NCBI RefSeq assembly: GCF_000973105.1
Contig: NC_015844.1
Span: 806,001-870,000 of the forward strand
Reading direction: 5' to 3'
DNA from: Zobellia galactanivorans
GTDB taxonomy: Bacteria > Bacteroidota > Bacteroidia > Flavobacteriales > Flavobacteriaceae
Length of the DNA: 64,000 nucleotides
Part shown: positions 1 through 8,275 of the stretch, piece after piece
How positions within the stretch are numbered: the first letter of the stretch is position 1
Layout: each line of letters opens with the position of its first letter
Notes under the pieces: generated by a model
Database searches by the model: none
What the model was told of the DNA's origin: nothing
The model's input: only the letters and a program-made list of their open reading frames with translations
Position numbers and translations under genes: made by a program

Positions 1-351
1 TTGCACGATAGTTTCGAAATCTTCGTGCTCGGGATCGGTACAGTATAATTTTAATCGTGCCTTTAAGGGGACACTATAAGTAAGACCTCGCTCGATACAT
101 TCTTGTATCGAATATCTAGGCGGATCTATGAAGTAATCTAAAAATTCAAGTACGAACTGGTTTCTGGTGTCCGTAATAGGGAAGTTTTCCATGAAGGTGT
201 TGTACAAGCCTTCATTGCCTCTTTCGTCAGATTTTGTCTCAAGCTGAAAAAAGTCTTGAAAAGATTTAATCTGAATGTCCAAGAAGTCCGGATAATCCGG
301 CGTGTTCTTAGCGGATGCAAAATTTATTCTCTCAGTCTGTTGTGTGAACAT
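1..351 (-). CDS. rpoB: RNA polymerase beta subunit, N-terminal part (cut by window edge)
   Basis: The minus-strand frame from the ATG at 351 stays open to base 1 (117 codons). It starts [20 protein letters not shown] and continues with [16 protein letters not shown] and [20 protein letters not shown]-type text, which is the N-terminal protrusion region of the Bacteroidota beta subunit. The rest of the gene lies outside the window to the left. It is the last visible gene of the rplK-rplA-rplJ-rplL-rpoB cluster, 144 bp downstream of rplL, with a hairpin in between. The product is the catalytic beta subunit of RNA polymerase. Confidence 0.96.
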   Translation of the reverse strand, partial: MFTQQTERINFASAKNTPDYPDFLDIQIKSFQDFFQLETKSDERGNEGLYNTFMENFPITDTRNQFVLEFLDYFIDPPRYSIQECIERGLTYSVPLKARLKLYCTDPEHEDFETIVQ

Positions 352-434
352 CTATGGACAGTATTTTGAACGTGAATACTAAATTCGGGTCGTATACTTC
401 TTCATATACGTGAATCTTACTTGTATAAAAAGGC

Positions 435-471
435 TTAGGTCTAGCTCCGCCGGGGGCGAAAAAAGACCTAA
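435..471 (-). terminator. Hairpin between rplL and rpoB, candidate attenuator
   Basis: Bases 435-442 (ttaggtct) pair perfectly with 464-471 (agacctaa), and a nested stem 444-448/453-457 lies inside. Read on the minus strand, a short T run sits inside the loop, not after the stem, so this is not a classic terminator. Its position between rplL and rpoB matches where partial termination or RNA processing adjusts the L7/L12 to RNA polymerase ratio in other bacteria; that role here is inference. Confidence 0.45.
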
Positions 472-495
472 ACCAAAGTACTATGGTTGCTGATA

Positions 496-873
496 CTATT
501 TAAGCTCAACTTCCGCTCCTGCTTCTTCCAAAGATTTTTTGATTCCTTCAGCTTCGTCTTTAGAAACACCTTCTTTTACAGCTTTAGGTGCGCTATCAAC
601 GATGTCTTTAGCATCTTTCAATCCAAGTCCGGTCAATTCTTTAACCAATTTAACAACTGCTAATTTAGAAGCACCTGCTGCTTTCAAGACTACGTCAAAT
701 TCTGACTGCTCTTCAGCGGCTTCGGCAGCTTCACCACCACCACCGGCGGCAACAGCAACTGCAGCAGCTGCAGGCTCGATACCGTATTCTTCTTTTAATA
801 TATCAGCCAACTCGTTTACCTCTTTTACGGTCAAGTTAACCAACTGTTCTGCGAAATCTTTTAAATCTGCCAT
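496..873 (-). CDS. rplL: 50S ribosomal protein L7/L12
   Basis: 125 aa, the normal family length. The N-terminal dimerisation segment ([19 protein letters not shown]) is followed by an Ala/Gly/Glu-rich hinge at about residues 35-58 and the globular C-terminal domain with [20 protein letters not shown], which recruits translation factors to the ribosomal stalk. It is 53 bp downstream of rplJ, the stalk base protein it binds. The reverse-strand Ser/Ala-rich reading frame over the hinge is a shadow of the low-complexity sequence. Confidence 0.98.
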   Translation of the reverse strand: MADLKDFAEQLVNLTVKEVNELADILKEEYGIEPAAAAVAVAAGGGGEAAEAAEEQSEFDVVLKAAGASKLAVVKLVKELTGLGLKDAKDIVDSAPKAVKEGVSKDEAEGIKKSLEEAGAEVELK

Positions 874-926
874 TTTTCTATCGTTTAATAAAATTTTTAA
901 AATATACTTAGTTTACTAGTGCGTAC

Positions 927-1442
927 TTATCTTTCTGATAATGTCTTAAGAATGCCTGCCAGTTTACCACCACCAGATTTAAGTCCAGAAATAACGTTTT
1001 TGGCTGGGGATTGTAGCAATCCGATAACCTCGCCGATCATTTCTTCTTTAGACTTAATGCTTACGAGCGCATCTAAGTTTTCATCACCAATATATATAGC
1101 TTCCTCTACAAAAGCCCCTTTTAACAAAGGCTTCTCAGACTTCTTTCTGAAAGTCTTGATAAGCTTTGCGGGAGCATTCCCTACTTCTGAGAACATCAAC
1201 GAAGTATTGCCCTTAAGCACTCCGGGAAGTTCACCGAATTCTTTTTCGGAAGCTTCCATTGCCTTAGCCAGCAATGTATTCTTGACTACCGCCAGTTTAA
1301 CGTTTGCCTTGAAACAAGCTCTTCTCAAATCTGAGGTTTGCGTTGCATTCAATCCCGATATATCAGCTAAATAAATAGTACTGCTATCGGCCAACTGTGA
1401 AGTCAAATCCTGTATTACGTTTGCTTTTTCTTCTCTTGTCAT
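927..1442 (-). CDS. rplJ: 50S ribosomal protein L10
   Basis: 171 aa. Begins MTREEKANVIQDLTSQLADS and contains LRRACFKANVKLAVVKNTLL, the typical RNA-binding N-terminal domain of L10; the C-terminal helix carries the L7/L12 dimers. It lies 28 bp downstream of rplA and directly upstream of rplL. In enteric bacteria L10 represses its own mRNA through a leader between rplA and rplJ; the 28-bp gap here is too short for that leader, so any autoregulation would need a different site. Confidence 0.98.
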   Translation of the reverse strand: MTREEKANVIQDLTSQLADSSTIYLADISGLNATQTSDLRRACFKANVKLAVVKNTLLAKAMEASEKEFGELPGVLKGNTSLMFSEVGNAPAKLIKTFRKKSEKPLLKGAFVEEAIYIGDENLDALVSIKSKEEMIGEVIGLLQSPAKNVISGLKSGGGKLAGILKTLSER

Positions 1443-1470
1443 ACTGTAAATTTTGAACTACCCAGTTCGA

Positions 1471-2160
1471 TTAAACTGTTTTTGGATCTAACTGAACACT
1501 TGGGCTCATGGTACTTGACATGAAAATACTTTTCATATAAACACCCTTAGCTGCAGCAGGCTTCATTTTCACTAAAGTATCTAACAACTCCTTGGCATTT
1601 TCAGCAATCTTGTCCGCAGAGAAAGAAGCTTTCCCTATAGCAGCGTGAACGATACCTGTTTTATCTACTTTAAAATCTATTTTACCAGCTTTTACATCGG
1701 ATACCGCTTTTGCAACATCCATTGTAACTGTTCCCGTTTTTGGATTGGGCATAAGACCCCTTGGCCCTAATACTCGTCCTAAAGGACCTAGCTTACCCAT
1801 AACACTTGGCATAGTGATGATAACATCAACATCTGTCCAACCGCCCTTGATTTTATCCAAATACTCATCTAACCCAACAAAATCAGCACCAGCTTCTGTC
1901 GCCTCTGCCTCTTTATCCGGGGTTACCAAAGCCAAAACCTTAACATCTTTACCCGTACCGTGAGGTAGTGTTACCACACCACGTACCATTTGGTTCGCTT
2001 TTCTTGGATCTACACCCAAGCGCACCGCCAAATCAACAGACGCATCAAATTTTGTATTGGTAATTTCTTTTACCAAAGCTGCACCTTCACTAACCGAGTA
2101 AAGCTTATCTTTCTCGATTTTAGCGTGGGCCTCTTTTTGTTTCTTAGTTAATTTTGCCAT
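1471..2160 (-). CDS. rplA: 50S ribosomal protein L1
   Basis: 229 aa, standard length. [20 protein letters not shown] start and the signature stretch [15 protein letters not shown] near residue 130-145 identify L1, which binds 23S rRNA at the mobile stalk near the E site. It follows rplK after 20 bp and precedes rplJ, the usual L11-L1-L10-L7/L12 order, and is presumably co-transcribed with both. Confidence 0.98.
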   Translation of the reverse strand: MAKLTKKQKEAHAKIEKDKLYSVSEGAALVKEITNTKFDASVDLAVRLGVDPRKANQMVRGVVTLPHGTGKDVKVLALVTPDKEAEATEAGADFVGLDEYLDKIKGGWTDVDVIITMPSVMGKLGPLGRVLGPRGLMPNPKTGTVTMDVAKAVSDVKAGKIDFKVDKTGIVHAAIGKASFSADKIAENAKELLDTLVKMKPAAAKGVYMKSIFMSSTMSPSVQLDPKTV

Positions 2161-2180
2161 TTCAAATTGCTTTTAAGATT

Positions 2181-2618
2181 TTAGAAAGGTCGCTTACCTG
2201 CAACTTTAAGACCCATAGACCTAGCTGTACCGGCAATCATGCTCATTGCAGATTCTACCGTAAACGCATTAAGGTCAACCATTTTGTCTTCGGCAATTGC
2301 CTTAACTTGGTCCCAAGAAACACTACCTGACTTTACTCGGTTAGGTTCGCCTGATCCTTTTTTAATCTTAGCCGCTTCCAAAAGCTGAACTGCCGCTGGT
2401 GGTGTTTTAACGACGAAGTCAAACGACTTGTCTTTATACACGGTGATAACAACAGGCAATACCTTGCCCTGTTTGTCCTGCGTACGAGCATTGAACTGCT
2501 TACAGAACTCCATGATGTTAACGCCGGCAGCACCTAAGGCGGGTCCAACCGGTGGCGACGGATTCGCAGCACCTCCCCTAACTTGTAGTTTAACTACTTT
2601 ACCTACTTCTTTTGCCAT
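2181..2618 (-). CDS. rplK: 50S ribosomal protein L11
   Basis: 145 aa. [20 protein letters not shown] followed by [20 protein letters not shown] is the L11 N-terminal domain; the C-terminal domain ending in [12 protein letters not shown] binds the GTPase-associated region of 23S rRNA. It lies 67 bp downstream of nusG in the conserved secE-nusG-rplK arrangement. Confidence 0.98.
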   Translation of the reverse strand: MAKEVGKVVKLQVRGGAANPSPPVGPALGAAGVNIMEFCKQFNARTQDKQGKVLPVVITVYKDKSFDFVVKTPPAAVQLLEAAKIKKGSGEPNRVKSGSVSWDQVKAIAEDKMVDLNAFTVESAMSMIAGTARSMGLKVAGKRPF

Positions 2619-2685
2619 TGTTTAAAATTAAATTTAAGCTGTATTATTTTGGAAGCAACACAACTTTAAATATGTAACACTTAAC

Positions 2686-3237
2686 TTATACTTTCTCTAC
2701 TTGCATATAACTGAGCTCCAACGGTGTTTTTCTTCCGAAAATCTTAACCATCACCTCAAGCTTACGCTTCTCTTCGTTGATTTTCTCAACAGTACCGTTG
2801 AACCCGTTAAAAGGTCCATCAATAACTTTTACCGTTTCACCATGTGTAAATGGAATAGCTACCGTATCGGTATTAACCGCCAACTCATCAACCTTACCTA
2901 ACATTCTGTTCACTTCGGCCTTTCTCAACGGAACAGGGTCACCCCCTTTTGTTTCGCCCAAAAAACCAATAACGTTCGTAATCGAACGTATAATATGAAT
3001 CATTTCTCCACCAAGGTTGGCCTTAATCATTATATAACCAGGAAAATAAACCCTTTCCTTGTTAATCTTTTTTCCGTTACGAATCTGAATCACTTTTTCA
3101 GTAGGAACAAGAACATCTTCCAAATAATCGGAAAAACCATGACGCTCTACCTCACTCTCGATATAACCTTTGATCTTGTTCTCTTGACCACTGACCGCCC
3201 TCACTACATACCATTTCTTTTCCAATACTTCTGACAT
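2686..3237 (-). CDS. nusG: Transcription termination/antitermination protein NusG
   Basis: 183 aa. The NGN domain runs from about residue 8 (KKWYVVRAVSGQENKIKGYI) to 115 and the KOW domain from about 125 (HGETVKVIDGPFNGFNGTVE). NusG binds RNA polymerase, modulates pausing and Rho termination, and couples transcription to translation. It lies 9 bp downstream of secE and upstream of the ribosomal protein genes. Confidence 0.97.
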   Translation of the reverse strand: MSEVLEKKWYVVRAVSGQENKIKGYIESEVERHGFSDYLEDVLVPTEKVIQIRNGKKINKERVYFPGYIMIKANLGGEMIHIIRSITNVIGFLGETKGGDPVPLRKAEVNRMLGKVDELAVNTDTVAIPFTHGETVKVIDGPFNGFNGTVEKINEEKRKLEVMVKIFGRKTPLELSYMQVEKV

Positions 3238-3246
3238 AGCGAACGA

Positions 3247-3435
3247 CTAGTTTAATACGTTATCGAAATATAAGCGAACCAATTTACTGAATACCGTATC
3301 TACACCCCAAGTCGCCAAAGCGAACAAAATAGAGAAAACAGCCACAACAACCATTAAATTAGATGATTCGGCCCTCGGAGGCAAAGTAACATTGTTACGA
3401 AGCTCCTCTATAGATTCTTTTATATACGTTAACAT
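3247..3435 (-). CDS. secE: Preprotein translocase subunit SecE
   Basis: 62 aa, the short single-span form. An amphipathic N-terminal helix (YIKESIEELRNNVTLPP) precedes one membrane segment (LMVVVAVFSILFALATWGVD). SecE clamps SecY in the inner membrane. It sits between tRNA-Trp and nusG in the cluster, as in most bacteria. Confidence 0.94.
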   Translation of the reverse strand: MLTYIKESIEELRNNVTLPPRAESSNLMVVVAVFSILFALATWGVDTVFSKLVRLYFDNVLN

Positions 3436-3456
3436 AATGATTCTTACTTAAATTCG

Positions 3457-3529
3457 CACGGGAGGAGAGACTCGAACTCCCGACACCTGGTTTTGGAGAC
3501 CAGTGCTCTACCAACTGAGCTACACCCGT
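3457..3529 (-). tRNA. tRNA-Trp(CCA)
   Basis: Folded by hand on the minus strand: acceptor stem pairs 3523-3529 with 3458-3464 (position 6/67 is a U-U mismatch), a D-arm with AGTTGGTA, and anticodon stem CTGGT/ACCAG around loop CTCCAAA, which gives anticodon CCA. The T-arm contains GTTCGAGT. It lies between tuf and secE, the usual place in this cluster. Confidence 0.95.
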
Positions 3530-3598
3530 TTATAATTGCATTTAAAGGTGTCCCACTAAAGCAGAACACCCTTAAATACATTATTCTAATACAATAGA

Positions 3599-4786
3599 TT
3601 AATCTATAATCTTGGTAACTTGACCAGCACCTACAGTTCTACCACCTTCACGGATAGCGAAACGTAGACCTACACTCAATGCAATAGGCTGAATAAGCTC
3701 TACTGTAATAGTAAGGTTATCACCGGGCATAACCATCTCTACACCAGAAGGAAGAGCGATGTTACCAGTTACGTCAGTCGTTCTTACGTAGAACTGTGGA
3801 CGATAGTTATTGTGGAATGGTGTGTGACGACCACCTTCTTCTTTTTTAAGGATATAAACCTCAGCTTCGAATTTAGCATGCGGCTTAACAGAACCTGGCT
3901 TACAGATTACCATACCTCTGCTGATCTGGGCTTTTTCAATACCTCTCAACAAGATACCTACGTTATCACCAGCTTCACCTCTATCCAAAATCTTACGGAA
4001 CATTTCAACACCAGTAATAGTAGAAGTCAATTTCTCAGCTCCCATACCGATGATTTCAACAGGATCACCTGTATTGGCAACACCAGTTTCAATACGACCT
4101 GTAGCAACAGTACCACGACCAGTAATCGTAAATACATCTTCAACAGGCATCAAGAAATCCTTATCAACATCCCTAGCAGGCAATTCGATCCAGCTATCAA
4201 CAGCATCCATCAATTCCATTACCGTATCAACCCACTTTTGCTCACCGTTAAGGGCACCTAAAGCAGATCCAGAGATTACAGGTCCATTATCACCATCATA
4301 CTCGTAGAAAGAAAGCAATTCCCTTACTTCCATTTCAACTAGCTCTAAAAGCTCCTCATCGTCAACCATGTCAACTTTGTTCAAGAATACAACGATTCTT
4401 GGAATACCAACCTGACGACCTAAAAGGATGTGCTCACGTGTCTGTGGCATAGGACCATCGGTAGCAGCAACAACAAGAATAGCACCGTCCATTTGGGCAG
4501 CACCAGTAACCATGTTCTTTACGTAATCCGCGTGACCAGGACAGTCAACGTGCGCGTAGTGACGGTTAGCTGTTTGGTACTCAACGTGTGAAGTATTAAT
4601 AGTAATACCTCTTTCTTTTTCCTCAGGAGCATTGTCAATAGAATCAAAGCTTCTAAGTTCAGACAAACCTGCATTCGCTAATACTGTAGTAATAGCAGCA
4701 GTCAATGTTGTTTTACCGTGATCTACGTGTCCAATAGTACCTATATTCAAGTGCGGTTTGGAACGATCAAAAGTTTCCTTTGCCAT
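3599..4786 (-). CDS. tuf: Elongation factor Tu
   Basis: 395 aa, full length. The GTPase motifs are G1 GHVDHGKTT (about residues 19-27), G3 DCPGHADY and G4 NKVDMVD. Domains II and III follow, with the C-terminal [15 protein letters not shown]-Tu delivers aminoacyl-tRNA to the ribosome. It is sandwiched between a cluster of four tRNA genes upstream and tRNA-Trp downstream, so it is probably part of a mixed tRNA-mRNA primary transcript. Confidence 0.99.
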   Translation of the reverse strand: MAKETFDRSKPHLNIGTIGHVDHGKTTLTAAITTVLANAGLSELRSFDSIDNAPEEKERGITINTSHVEYQTANRHYAHVDCPGHADYVKNMVTGAAQMDGAILVVAATDGPMPQTREHILLGRQVGIPRIVVFLNKVDMVDDEELLELVEMEVRELLSFYEYDGDNGPVISGSALGALNGEQKWVDTVMELMDAVDSWIELPARDVDKDFLMPVEDVFTITGRGTVATGRIETGVANTGDPVEIIGMGAEKLTSTITGVEMFRKILDRGEAGDNVGILLRGIEKAQISRGMVICKPGSVKPHAKFEAEVYILKKEEGGRHTPFHNNYRPQFYVRTTDVTGNIALPSGVEMVMPGDNLTITVELIQPIALSVGLRFAIREGGRTVGAGQVTKIID

Positions 4787-4841
4787 TTTTAATAAATTTT
4801 AATCTTAGTTATATATTAGTGTACAAATAATGCCTTAGTTG

Positions 4842-4913
4842 AGCCAACGACGGGAATTGAACCCGTGACCTCTTCCTTACCAAGGAAACGCTCTACCCCT
4901 GAGCTACGTCGGC
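4842..4913 (-). tRNA. tRNA-Thr(GGU)
   Basis: On the minus strand: acceptor GCCGACG/CGTTGGC, D-arm AGCTCAGGGGTAGAGC, anticodon loop TTGGTAA giving GGT, and T-arm GGGTTCAATTCCC. First threonine tRNA upstream of tuf. Confidence 0.96.
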
Positions 4914-4919
4914 TTATTA

Positions 4920-4940
4920 GGTTCAAGGTTCAAGGTTCAA
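4920..4940. repeat. Three tandem copies of the heptamer ggttcaa
   Basis: Three exact 7-bp units fill 4920-4940 in the spacer between tRNA-Thr(GGU) and tRNA-Gly. The unit equals the T-loop core GGTTCAA of the neighbouring tRNA genes, and a further ggttca follows at 4975-4980. It could be a slippage product of tRNA 3' sequence or a short variable-number repeat. Confidence 0.8.
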
Positions 4941-4984
4941 TGTTTTTCTGATCGGAACCATACAACATTACCTTGGTTCATTAG

Positions 4985-5057
4985 AGCGGGAGACCGGGTT
5001 CGAACCGGCGACATTCAGCTTGGAAGGCTGACGCTCTACCAACTGAGCTACTCCCGC
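4985..5057 (-). tRNA. tRNA-Gly(UCC)
   Basis: On the minus strand: acceptor GCGGGAG/CTCCCGC, anticodon stem TCAGC/GCTGA around loop CTTCCAA giving TCC, and T-arm CCGGTTCGAACCCGG. Confidence 0.96.
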
Positions 5058-5115
5058 AAATTATAATACTACAATATTTCAAAACCCGAATAAAAACCAG
5101 GCTTTTTAAAAAAAG

Positions 5116-5197
<82 letters not shown>

Positions 5198-5224
5198 AAA
5201 ACATTTTTTTTAAAGAACTTTTAG

Positions 5225-5298
5225 AGCCGATGGAGGGACTCGAACCCACGACCTGCTGATTACAAATCAGCTGCTCTAGCCAGCTGAGCTACATCGGC
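5225..5298 (-). tRNA. tRNA-Thr(UGU)
   Basis: On the minus strand: acceptor GCCGATG/CATCGGC, anticodon stem GCTGA/TCAGC around TTTGTAA giving TGT, and T-arm GTGGGTTCGAGTCCCTC. It is the first RNA of the tRNA-tuf-secE-nusG series. Confidence 0.96.
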
Positions 5299-5325
5299 CT
5301 TTCCACGCTATTTTCAGCATAAAAA

Positions 5326-5347
5326 AGTCCGCTATTTCTAACGGACT
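5326..5347 (-). terminator. Intrinsic terminator after hpf, upstream of the tRNA-tuf series
   Basis: Stem agtccg (5326-5331) pairs with cggact (5342-5347). Read on the minus strand, the hairpin runs straight into a T run (complement of 5320-5326). It is 54 bp beyond the hpf stop codon. It lies almost directly after a promoter-like box (5349-5356). Confidence 0.75.
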
Positions 5348-5348
5348 G

Positions 5349-5378
5349 CAAATGTATACGTTTTTTTGTTTATTCAAA
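5349..5378 (-). promoter_or_regulatory. Promoter for the tRNA-tuf-secE-nusG series
   Basis: Minus-strand TACATTTG (complement of 5349-5356) matches the Bacteroidota -7 consensus TAnnTTTG exactly. TTTG (complement of 5375-5378) stands 18 bp upstream as the -33 element. No other consensus box was found between hpf and tRNA-Thr. The predicted start falls in the base of the terminator hairpin 5326-5347. Confidence 0.65.
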
Positions 5379-5400
5379 ACAAAAATTAGAATTTTTTTTA

Positions 5401-5703
5401 TCAAGCTTGCACCCTTGATTTCTCCTTGTGTTTTATCAGCTTTCTTTCCAGCGAGTTACAACATGAGTCAATTGCCTCCTCAAAAGTCTTACATTGCTTT
5501 TTTATTACAAATTTATCCCCAGGGATATTCAACTTTATCTCCACTATTTTATTTTCCTTCGAACTTGTATTCTCCACCTTCAAATACACATCGGAACTAA
5601 TGACCTTATCATAAAAGGTCTCAAGCTTATCCATTCTGTTCTGCAAAAAATCGATGAGTTTTCGATCCGCATTAAAATTTACTGATTGCGCATTTACTTT
5701 CAT
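5401..5703 (-). CDS. hpf: Ribosome hibernation promoting factor, short form
   Basis: 100 aa with a single HPF/RaiA (S30AE) domain: MKVNAQSVNFNADRKLIDFL, then LKVENTSSKENKIVEIKLNI and a final basic helix SLERKLIKHKEK. The absence of the C-terminal dimerisation domain makes it the short form that works together with a modulation factor or alone. It binds the 30S decoding region in stationary phase. It lies 39 bp downstream of xerC, followed by a terminator. Confidence 0.92.
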   Translation of the reverse strand: MKVNAQSVNFNADRKLIDFLQNRMDKLETFYDKVISSDVYLKVENTSSKENKIVEIKLNIPGDKFVIKKQCKTFEEAIDSCCNSLERKLIKHKEKSRVQA

Positions 5704-5742
5704 AGGTTATAGTTTTTTATATTAACAATGAAATTGATCTCA

Positions 5743-6633
5743 CTACTTCTTGGCCCGTGGGTGAGCCTTGGCATGCACCTTTTTCAATTCAGCTATACCA
5801 TTGTGCGTATACACTTGGGTAGAAGCCAAACTCGCATGCCCCAACAACTCTTTGACCGAATTTATATCGGCCCCTTTGTTGAGCATATGCGTAGCAAAGG
5901 TATGTCTCAAGATATGGGGACTCTTTTTCACCTTGGACGACACCTTACTAAAGTACTTATTTATTAATCGATAAACAAGGGTTTCATATATTTTGTCACC
6001 GGATTTCAGCAAAAAAACATAGGTTTCATCGGACACTTTCGGCAAGGCCTCCCGCTTAACAAAATATTGGGAAAACAAATCAACCGTAGACCGCAATAAA
6101 GGCACTATACGTTCTTTATTCCGTTTACCCAGCACCTTGATCGATCGAGCAGGCAAATCAACGTCATACAGCTTTAAATTTACCAATTCGGCCCTCCTGA
6201 TACCCGTGGTATAGAACAGCTCTATAACCAACCGGTCACGAACACCTTCAAAGTCATCGGAAAAGTCCACCTGAAAAAGGGCATCTTCCATTTCCTTTTC
6301 CGAAAAAGGAACCTCTATTTTCTTCGCCGTTTTCAAGGCTTTATGTTTTGCCAGGGGATTTACCGAAATACCCCCTATTCCTTGCAAAAATTTATAGTAA
6401 GCCTTTAAGGCGGCCATCTTCCTGTTTATCGTTCGGTTCGAAATACCGGACTCAACCAAATCGACCACCCAAGTTCGAATTACGGAATACGACACCCCAT
6501 CTATAGCCCCACTCCCGTGACGCCGGGCACAGAAATCGATAAAAGACCCAATATCCTTTTTATAAGCATTTACGGTATGCTCCGAATAATGCTTCTCCAA
6601 GGAAAGATATGATATAAACGACTCTAGCGCCAT
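5743..6633 (-). CDS. xerC: Tyrosine recombinase, XerC type
   Basis: 296 aa, the usual Xer length. The N-terminal SAM-like DNA-binding domain covers about 1-95, and the catalytic domain 105-290. Catalytic residues visible are R146 (TTGIRRAEL), K170 (LGKRNKER), H240 and R243 (HILRHTFATHML), H266 (LGHAS) and nucleophile Y275 (QVYTH). Xer enzymes resolve chromosome dimers at dif. The neighbours (rpsU, hpf) are housekeeping genes and no att repeats are seen, so I read it as the chromosomal Xer and not a phage integrase. Whether it is the C or D paralogue cannot be decided here. Confidence 0.88.
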   Translation of the reverse strand: MALESFISYLSLEKHYSEHTVNAYKKDIGSFIDFCARRHGSGAIDGVSYSVIRTWVVDLVESGISNRTINRKMAALKAYYKFLQGIGGISVNPLAKHKALKTAKKIEVPFSEKEMEDALFQVDFSDDFEGVRDRLVIELFYTTGIRRAELVNLKLYDVDLPARSIKVLGKRNKERIVPLLRSTVDLFSQYFVKREALPKVSDETYVFLLKSGDKIYETLVYRLINKYFSKVSSKVKKSPHILRHTFATHMLNKGADINSVKELLGHASLASTQVYTHNGIAELKKVHAKAHPRAKK

Positions 6634-6723
6634 GTTACGAAGTTACCTTTAAATCTTAAGATTCATCTAACGCTAAATTTAAGGATAGATTGTAAAACAT
6701 CCTAAGACATATCCCAAACAAAA

Positions 6724-6749
6724 AAAATCCCATCTAACGATGGGATTTT
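6724..6749 (-). terminator. Intrinsic terminator of rpsU
   Basis: Perfect stem 6724-6734 / 6739-6749 with tetraloop taac. On the minus strand it is followed by T residues (complement of the A run from 6720). It ends the rpsU transcript 27 bp after the stop codon and isolates it from xerC. Confidence 0.88.
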
Positions 6750-6775
6750 CTTATTTGTACACTTAGTAAAGGATA

Positions 6776-6970
6776 TTAAATTTCTTCTTTATCCCTTAAA
6801 CCTTGAATGTATTCTGCTTTTTGTATCTGCGCTCTGCGCTCAACGGAGGGTTTTGTGAATTGCTGACGCTTACGTAATCTACGCATCGTACCCGTTTTAT
6901 CGAATTTACGCTTGAAACGTTTCAAAGCCCTATCGATGTTTTCTCCTTCTTTTACTGGTATAATTAACAT
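6776..6970 (-). CDS. rpsU: 30S ribosomal protein S21
   Basis: 64 aa, basic. MLIIPVKEGENIDRALKRFK and KRQQFTKPSVERRAQIQKAEY match bS21 of Bacteroidota. S21 sits at the 30S platform near the 3' end of 16S rRNA. In Flavobacterium this area, with S18 and S6, sequesters the anti-Shine-Dalgarno. The start ATG at 6970 is fixed by an exceptional Shine-Dalgarno (6979-6985). The gene has its own -7 box and terminator, so it is monocistronic. Confidence 0.96.
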   Translation of the reverse strand: MLIIPVKEGENIDRALKRFKRKFDKTGTMRRLRKRQQFTKPSVERRAQIQKAEYIQGLRDKEEI

Positions 6971-6976
6971 TGGCTA

Positions 6977-6988
6977 CTACCTCCTCTC
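6977..6988 (-). promoter_or_regulatory. Strong Shine-Dalgarno of rpsU
   Basis: On the minus strand the sequence is GAGAGGAGGTAG, with core AGGAGGT at 6985-6979 and 8 nt to the ATG at 6970. This is full complementarity to the anti-SD. Starts elsewhere in the window have A/T-rich leaders without such a site, as expected for Bacteroidota. It fits autoregulation of S21, where only ribosomes lacking S21 expose the anti-SD. Confidence 0.9.
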
Positions 6989-7004
6989 TTTAGAATTAAG
7001 GCTG

Positions 7005-7012
7005 CAAATATA
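7005..7012 (-). promoter_or_regulatory. -7 box of rpsU
   Basis: Minus-strand TATATTTG, a full match to TAnnTTTG, 34 nt upstream of the start codon. No clear -33 TTG lies at the expected 17-23 bp. Confidence 0.5.
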
Positions 7013-7094
7013 TAAACTTATTTAGAATTGAGCACTACTTGTTTTTAAATTATTTGTCAATTTTTAACAGCACTCCTTTATTTACAAGTCATGG

Positions 7095-8264
7095 CTAGTC
7101 TTTAGGCAGACGATATTCTTTTTTATCTATGATGATTTTAGCGATAATTTCCTTGAGAATTTCAGAGGTACCCCCTCCTATCGGCCCTAATCGGCTATCC
7201 CTGAACATACGAGCCATAGGATAATCTTCGATATACCCGTAACCTCCTAAAAACTGCAAGCAATCATAGGCGACCTTATCGGCCATTTCCGTAGATTTCA
7301 ACTTTGAAATAGTAGCTTCACGTACCACATACTCCCCTTTGTTCATTTTGTAGACGACCCCATAATTGTACTGCTTACACAGATCCATACTGGCATGGCC
7401 GTCGACCAACCTATGCCTGAGGGCCTGATATTGATTTATAGGCTTCCCGAAAGTTTCCCTTTCGGACATATATTGCATAGCGTACTCAAGGGCATATTCG
7501 GCCCTTGCATGGGCATTGATTCCCATAACCAAACGTTCCAAGGCAAAGGCCTCCATTATAAAGGTAAACCCCTTGCCCTCGCACCCCATTAAATTCGAAG
7601 CGGGAACCCGTACATTATCAAAAGCCAATTCCGCCGTATCCGAGGCACGCCAACCCAATTTATTGAGCTTACTGGCCGAAACCCCTTTACTATCCAAATC
7701 GACAATAAAGATACTTATCCCTTTGTTTCCTGCGGACGGATCGGTTTTTGCGGCAAGTATGCAATAATCGCCGTACACCCCATTCGTAATAAAGGTCTTT
7801 GAACCGTTGATGATATATTCATCCCCATCTCTTACCGCCGTTGTTCTCATTCCGGCCACATCACTGCCACCGAAAGGCTCAGTAACCCCCAGACAGCCGA
7901 TTTTCTCCCCATTGACACTTGGGGTCAAATACGCCAGCTTCTGTTCGTGGTTGGCATTTTTGTTCAGATGCGTCATAGCCAAGTAAGCATGCGCCCACAT
8001 TGCGGCGGCAAAACCACCGGAATTTACCCTTTGAAGCTCTTCCAAGAATATTACGGTATAAAAGAGATCCAATCCTAATCCCCCATAGGCTTCATCGGTT
8101 GCAAGGCCGAAATACCCCATTTCACCGAACTTTTTCCAAATAAAAGACTCTATGGTGCCGGTAGCTTCCCATTTATCGATATGGGGAATCACTTCTTTCG
8201 ACAAAAAATCCCTGAGACTCTCTCTAAATAACTGATGTTCTTCAGTAAAGTACATGCTCTGCAT
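7095..8264 (-). CDS. Acyl-CoA dehydrogenase
   Basis: 389 aa, a standard ACAD. The N-terminal helical domain starts at MYFTEEHQLFRESLRDFLSK. The middle beta domain holds the FAD/substrate motif LGVTEPFGGSDVAGMRTTAV. The C-terminal domain carries FLGGYGYIEDYPMARMFRDS and GGGTSEILKEIIAK. It oxidises acyl-CoA to trans-2-enoyl-CoA with FAD; chain length and substrate are not decidable. A second ATG nine bases in (8255) is an equally good start. It is 11 bp downstream of the helix-hairpin-helix gene, so it is probably in one operon with it. Confidence 0.9.
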   Translation of the reverse strand: MQSMYFTEEHQLFRESLRDFLSKEVIPHIDKWEATGTIESFIWKKFGEMGYFGLATDEAYGGLGLDLFYTVIFLEELQRVNSGGFAAAMWAHAYLAMTHLNKNANHEQKLAYLTPSVNGEKIGCLGVTEPFGGSDVAGMRTTAVRDGDEYIINGSKTFITNGVYGDYCILAAKTDPSAGNKGISIFIVDLDSKGVSASKLNKLGWRASDTAELAFDNVRVPASNLMGCEGKGFTFIMEAFALERLVMGINAHARAEYALEYAMQYMSERETFGKPINQYQALRHRLVDGHASMDLCKQYNYGVVYKMNKGEYVVREATISKLKSTEMADKVAYDCLQFLGGYGYIEDYPMARMFRDSRLGPIGGGTSEILKEIIAKIIIDKKEYRLPKD

Positions 8265-8275
8265 AGCAATTCAAT

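Noticed and set aside
539-919. Plus-strand Ser/Ala-rich open frame opposite rplL
   Set aside because: Shadow of the low-complexity L7/L12 hinge; no start context and no family resemblance.
1443-1470. L10 autoregulatory leader between rplA and rplJ
   Set aside because: Only 28 bp separate the genes; no L10 kink-turn structure fits.
5743-6633. Tyrosine recombinase next to tRNA genes as sign of an integrated element
   Set aside because: Neighbours are housekeeping genes, there are no att-like direct repeats of a tRNA 3' end flanking cargo, and the protein has Xer length and motifs.
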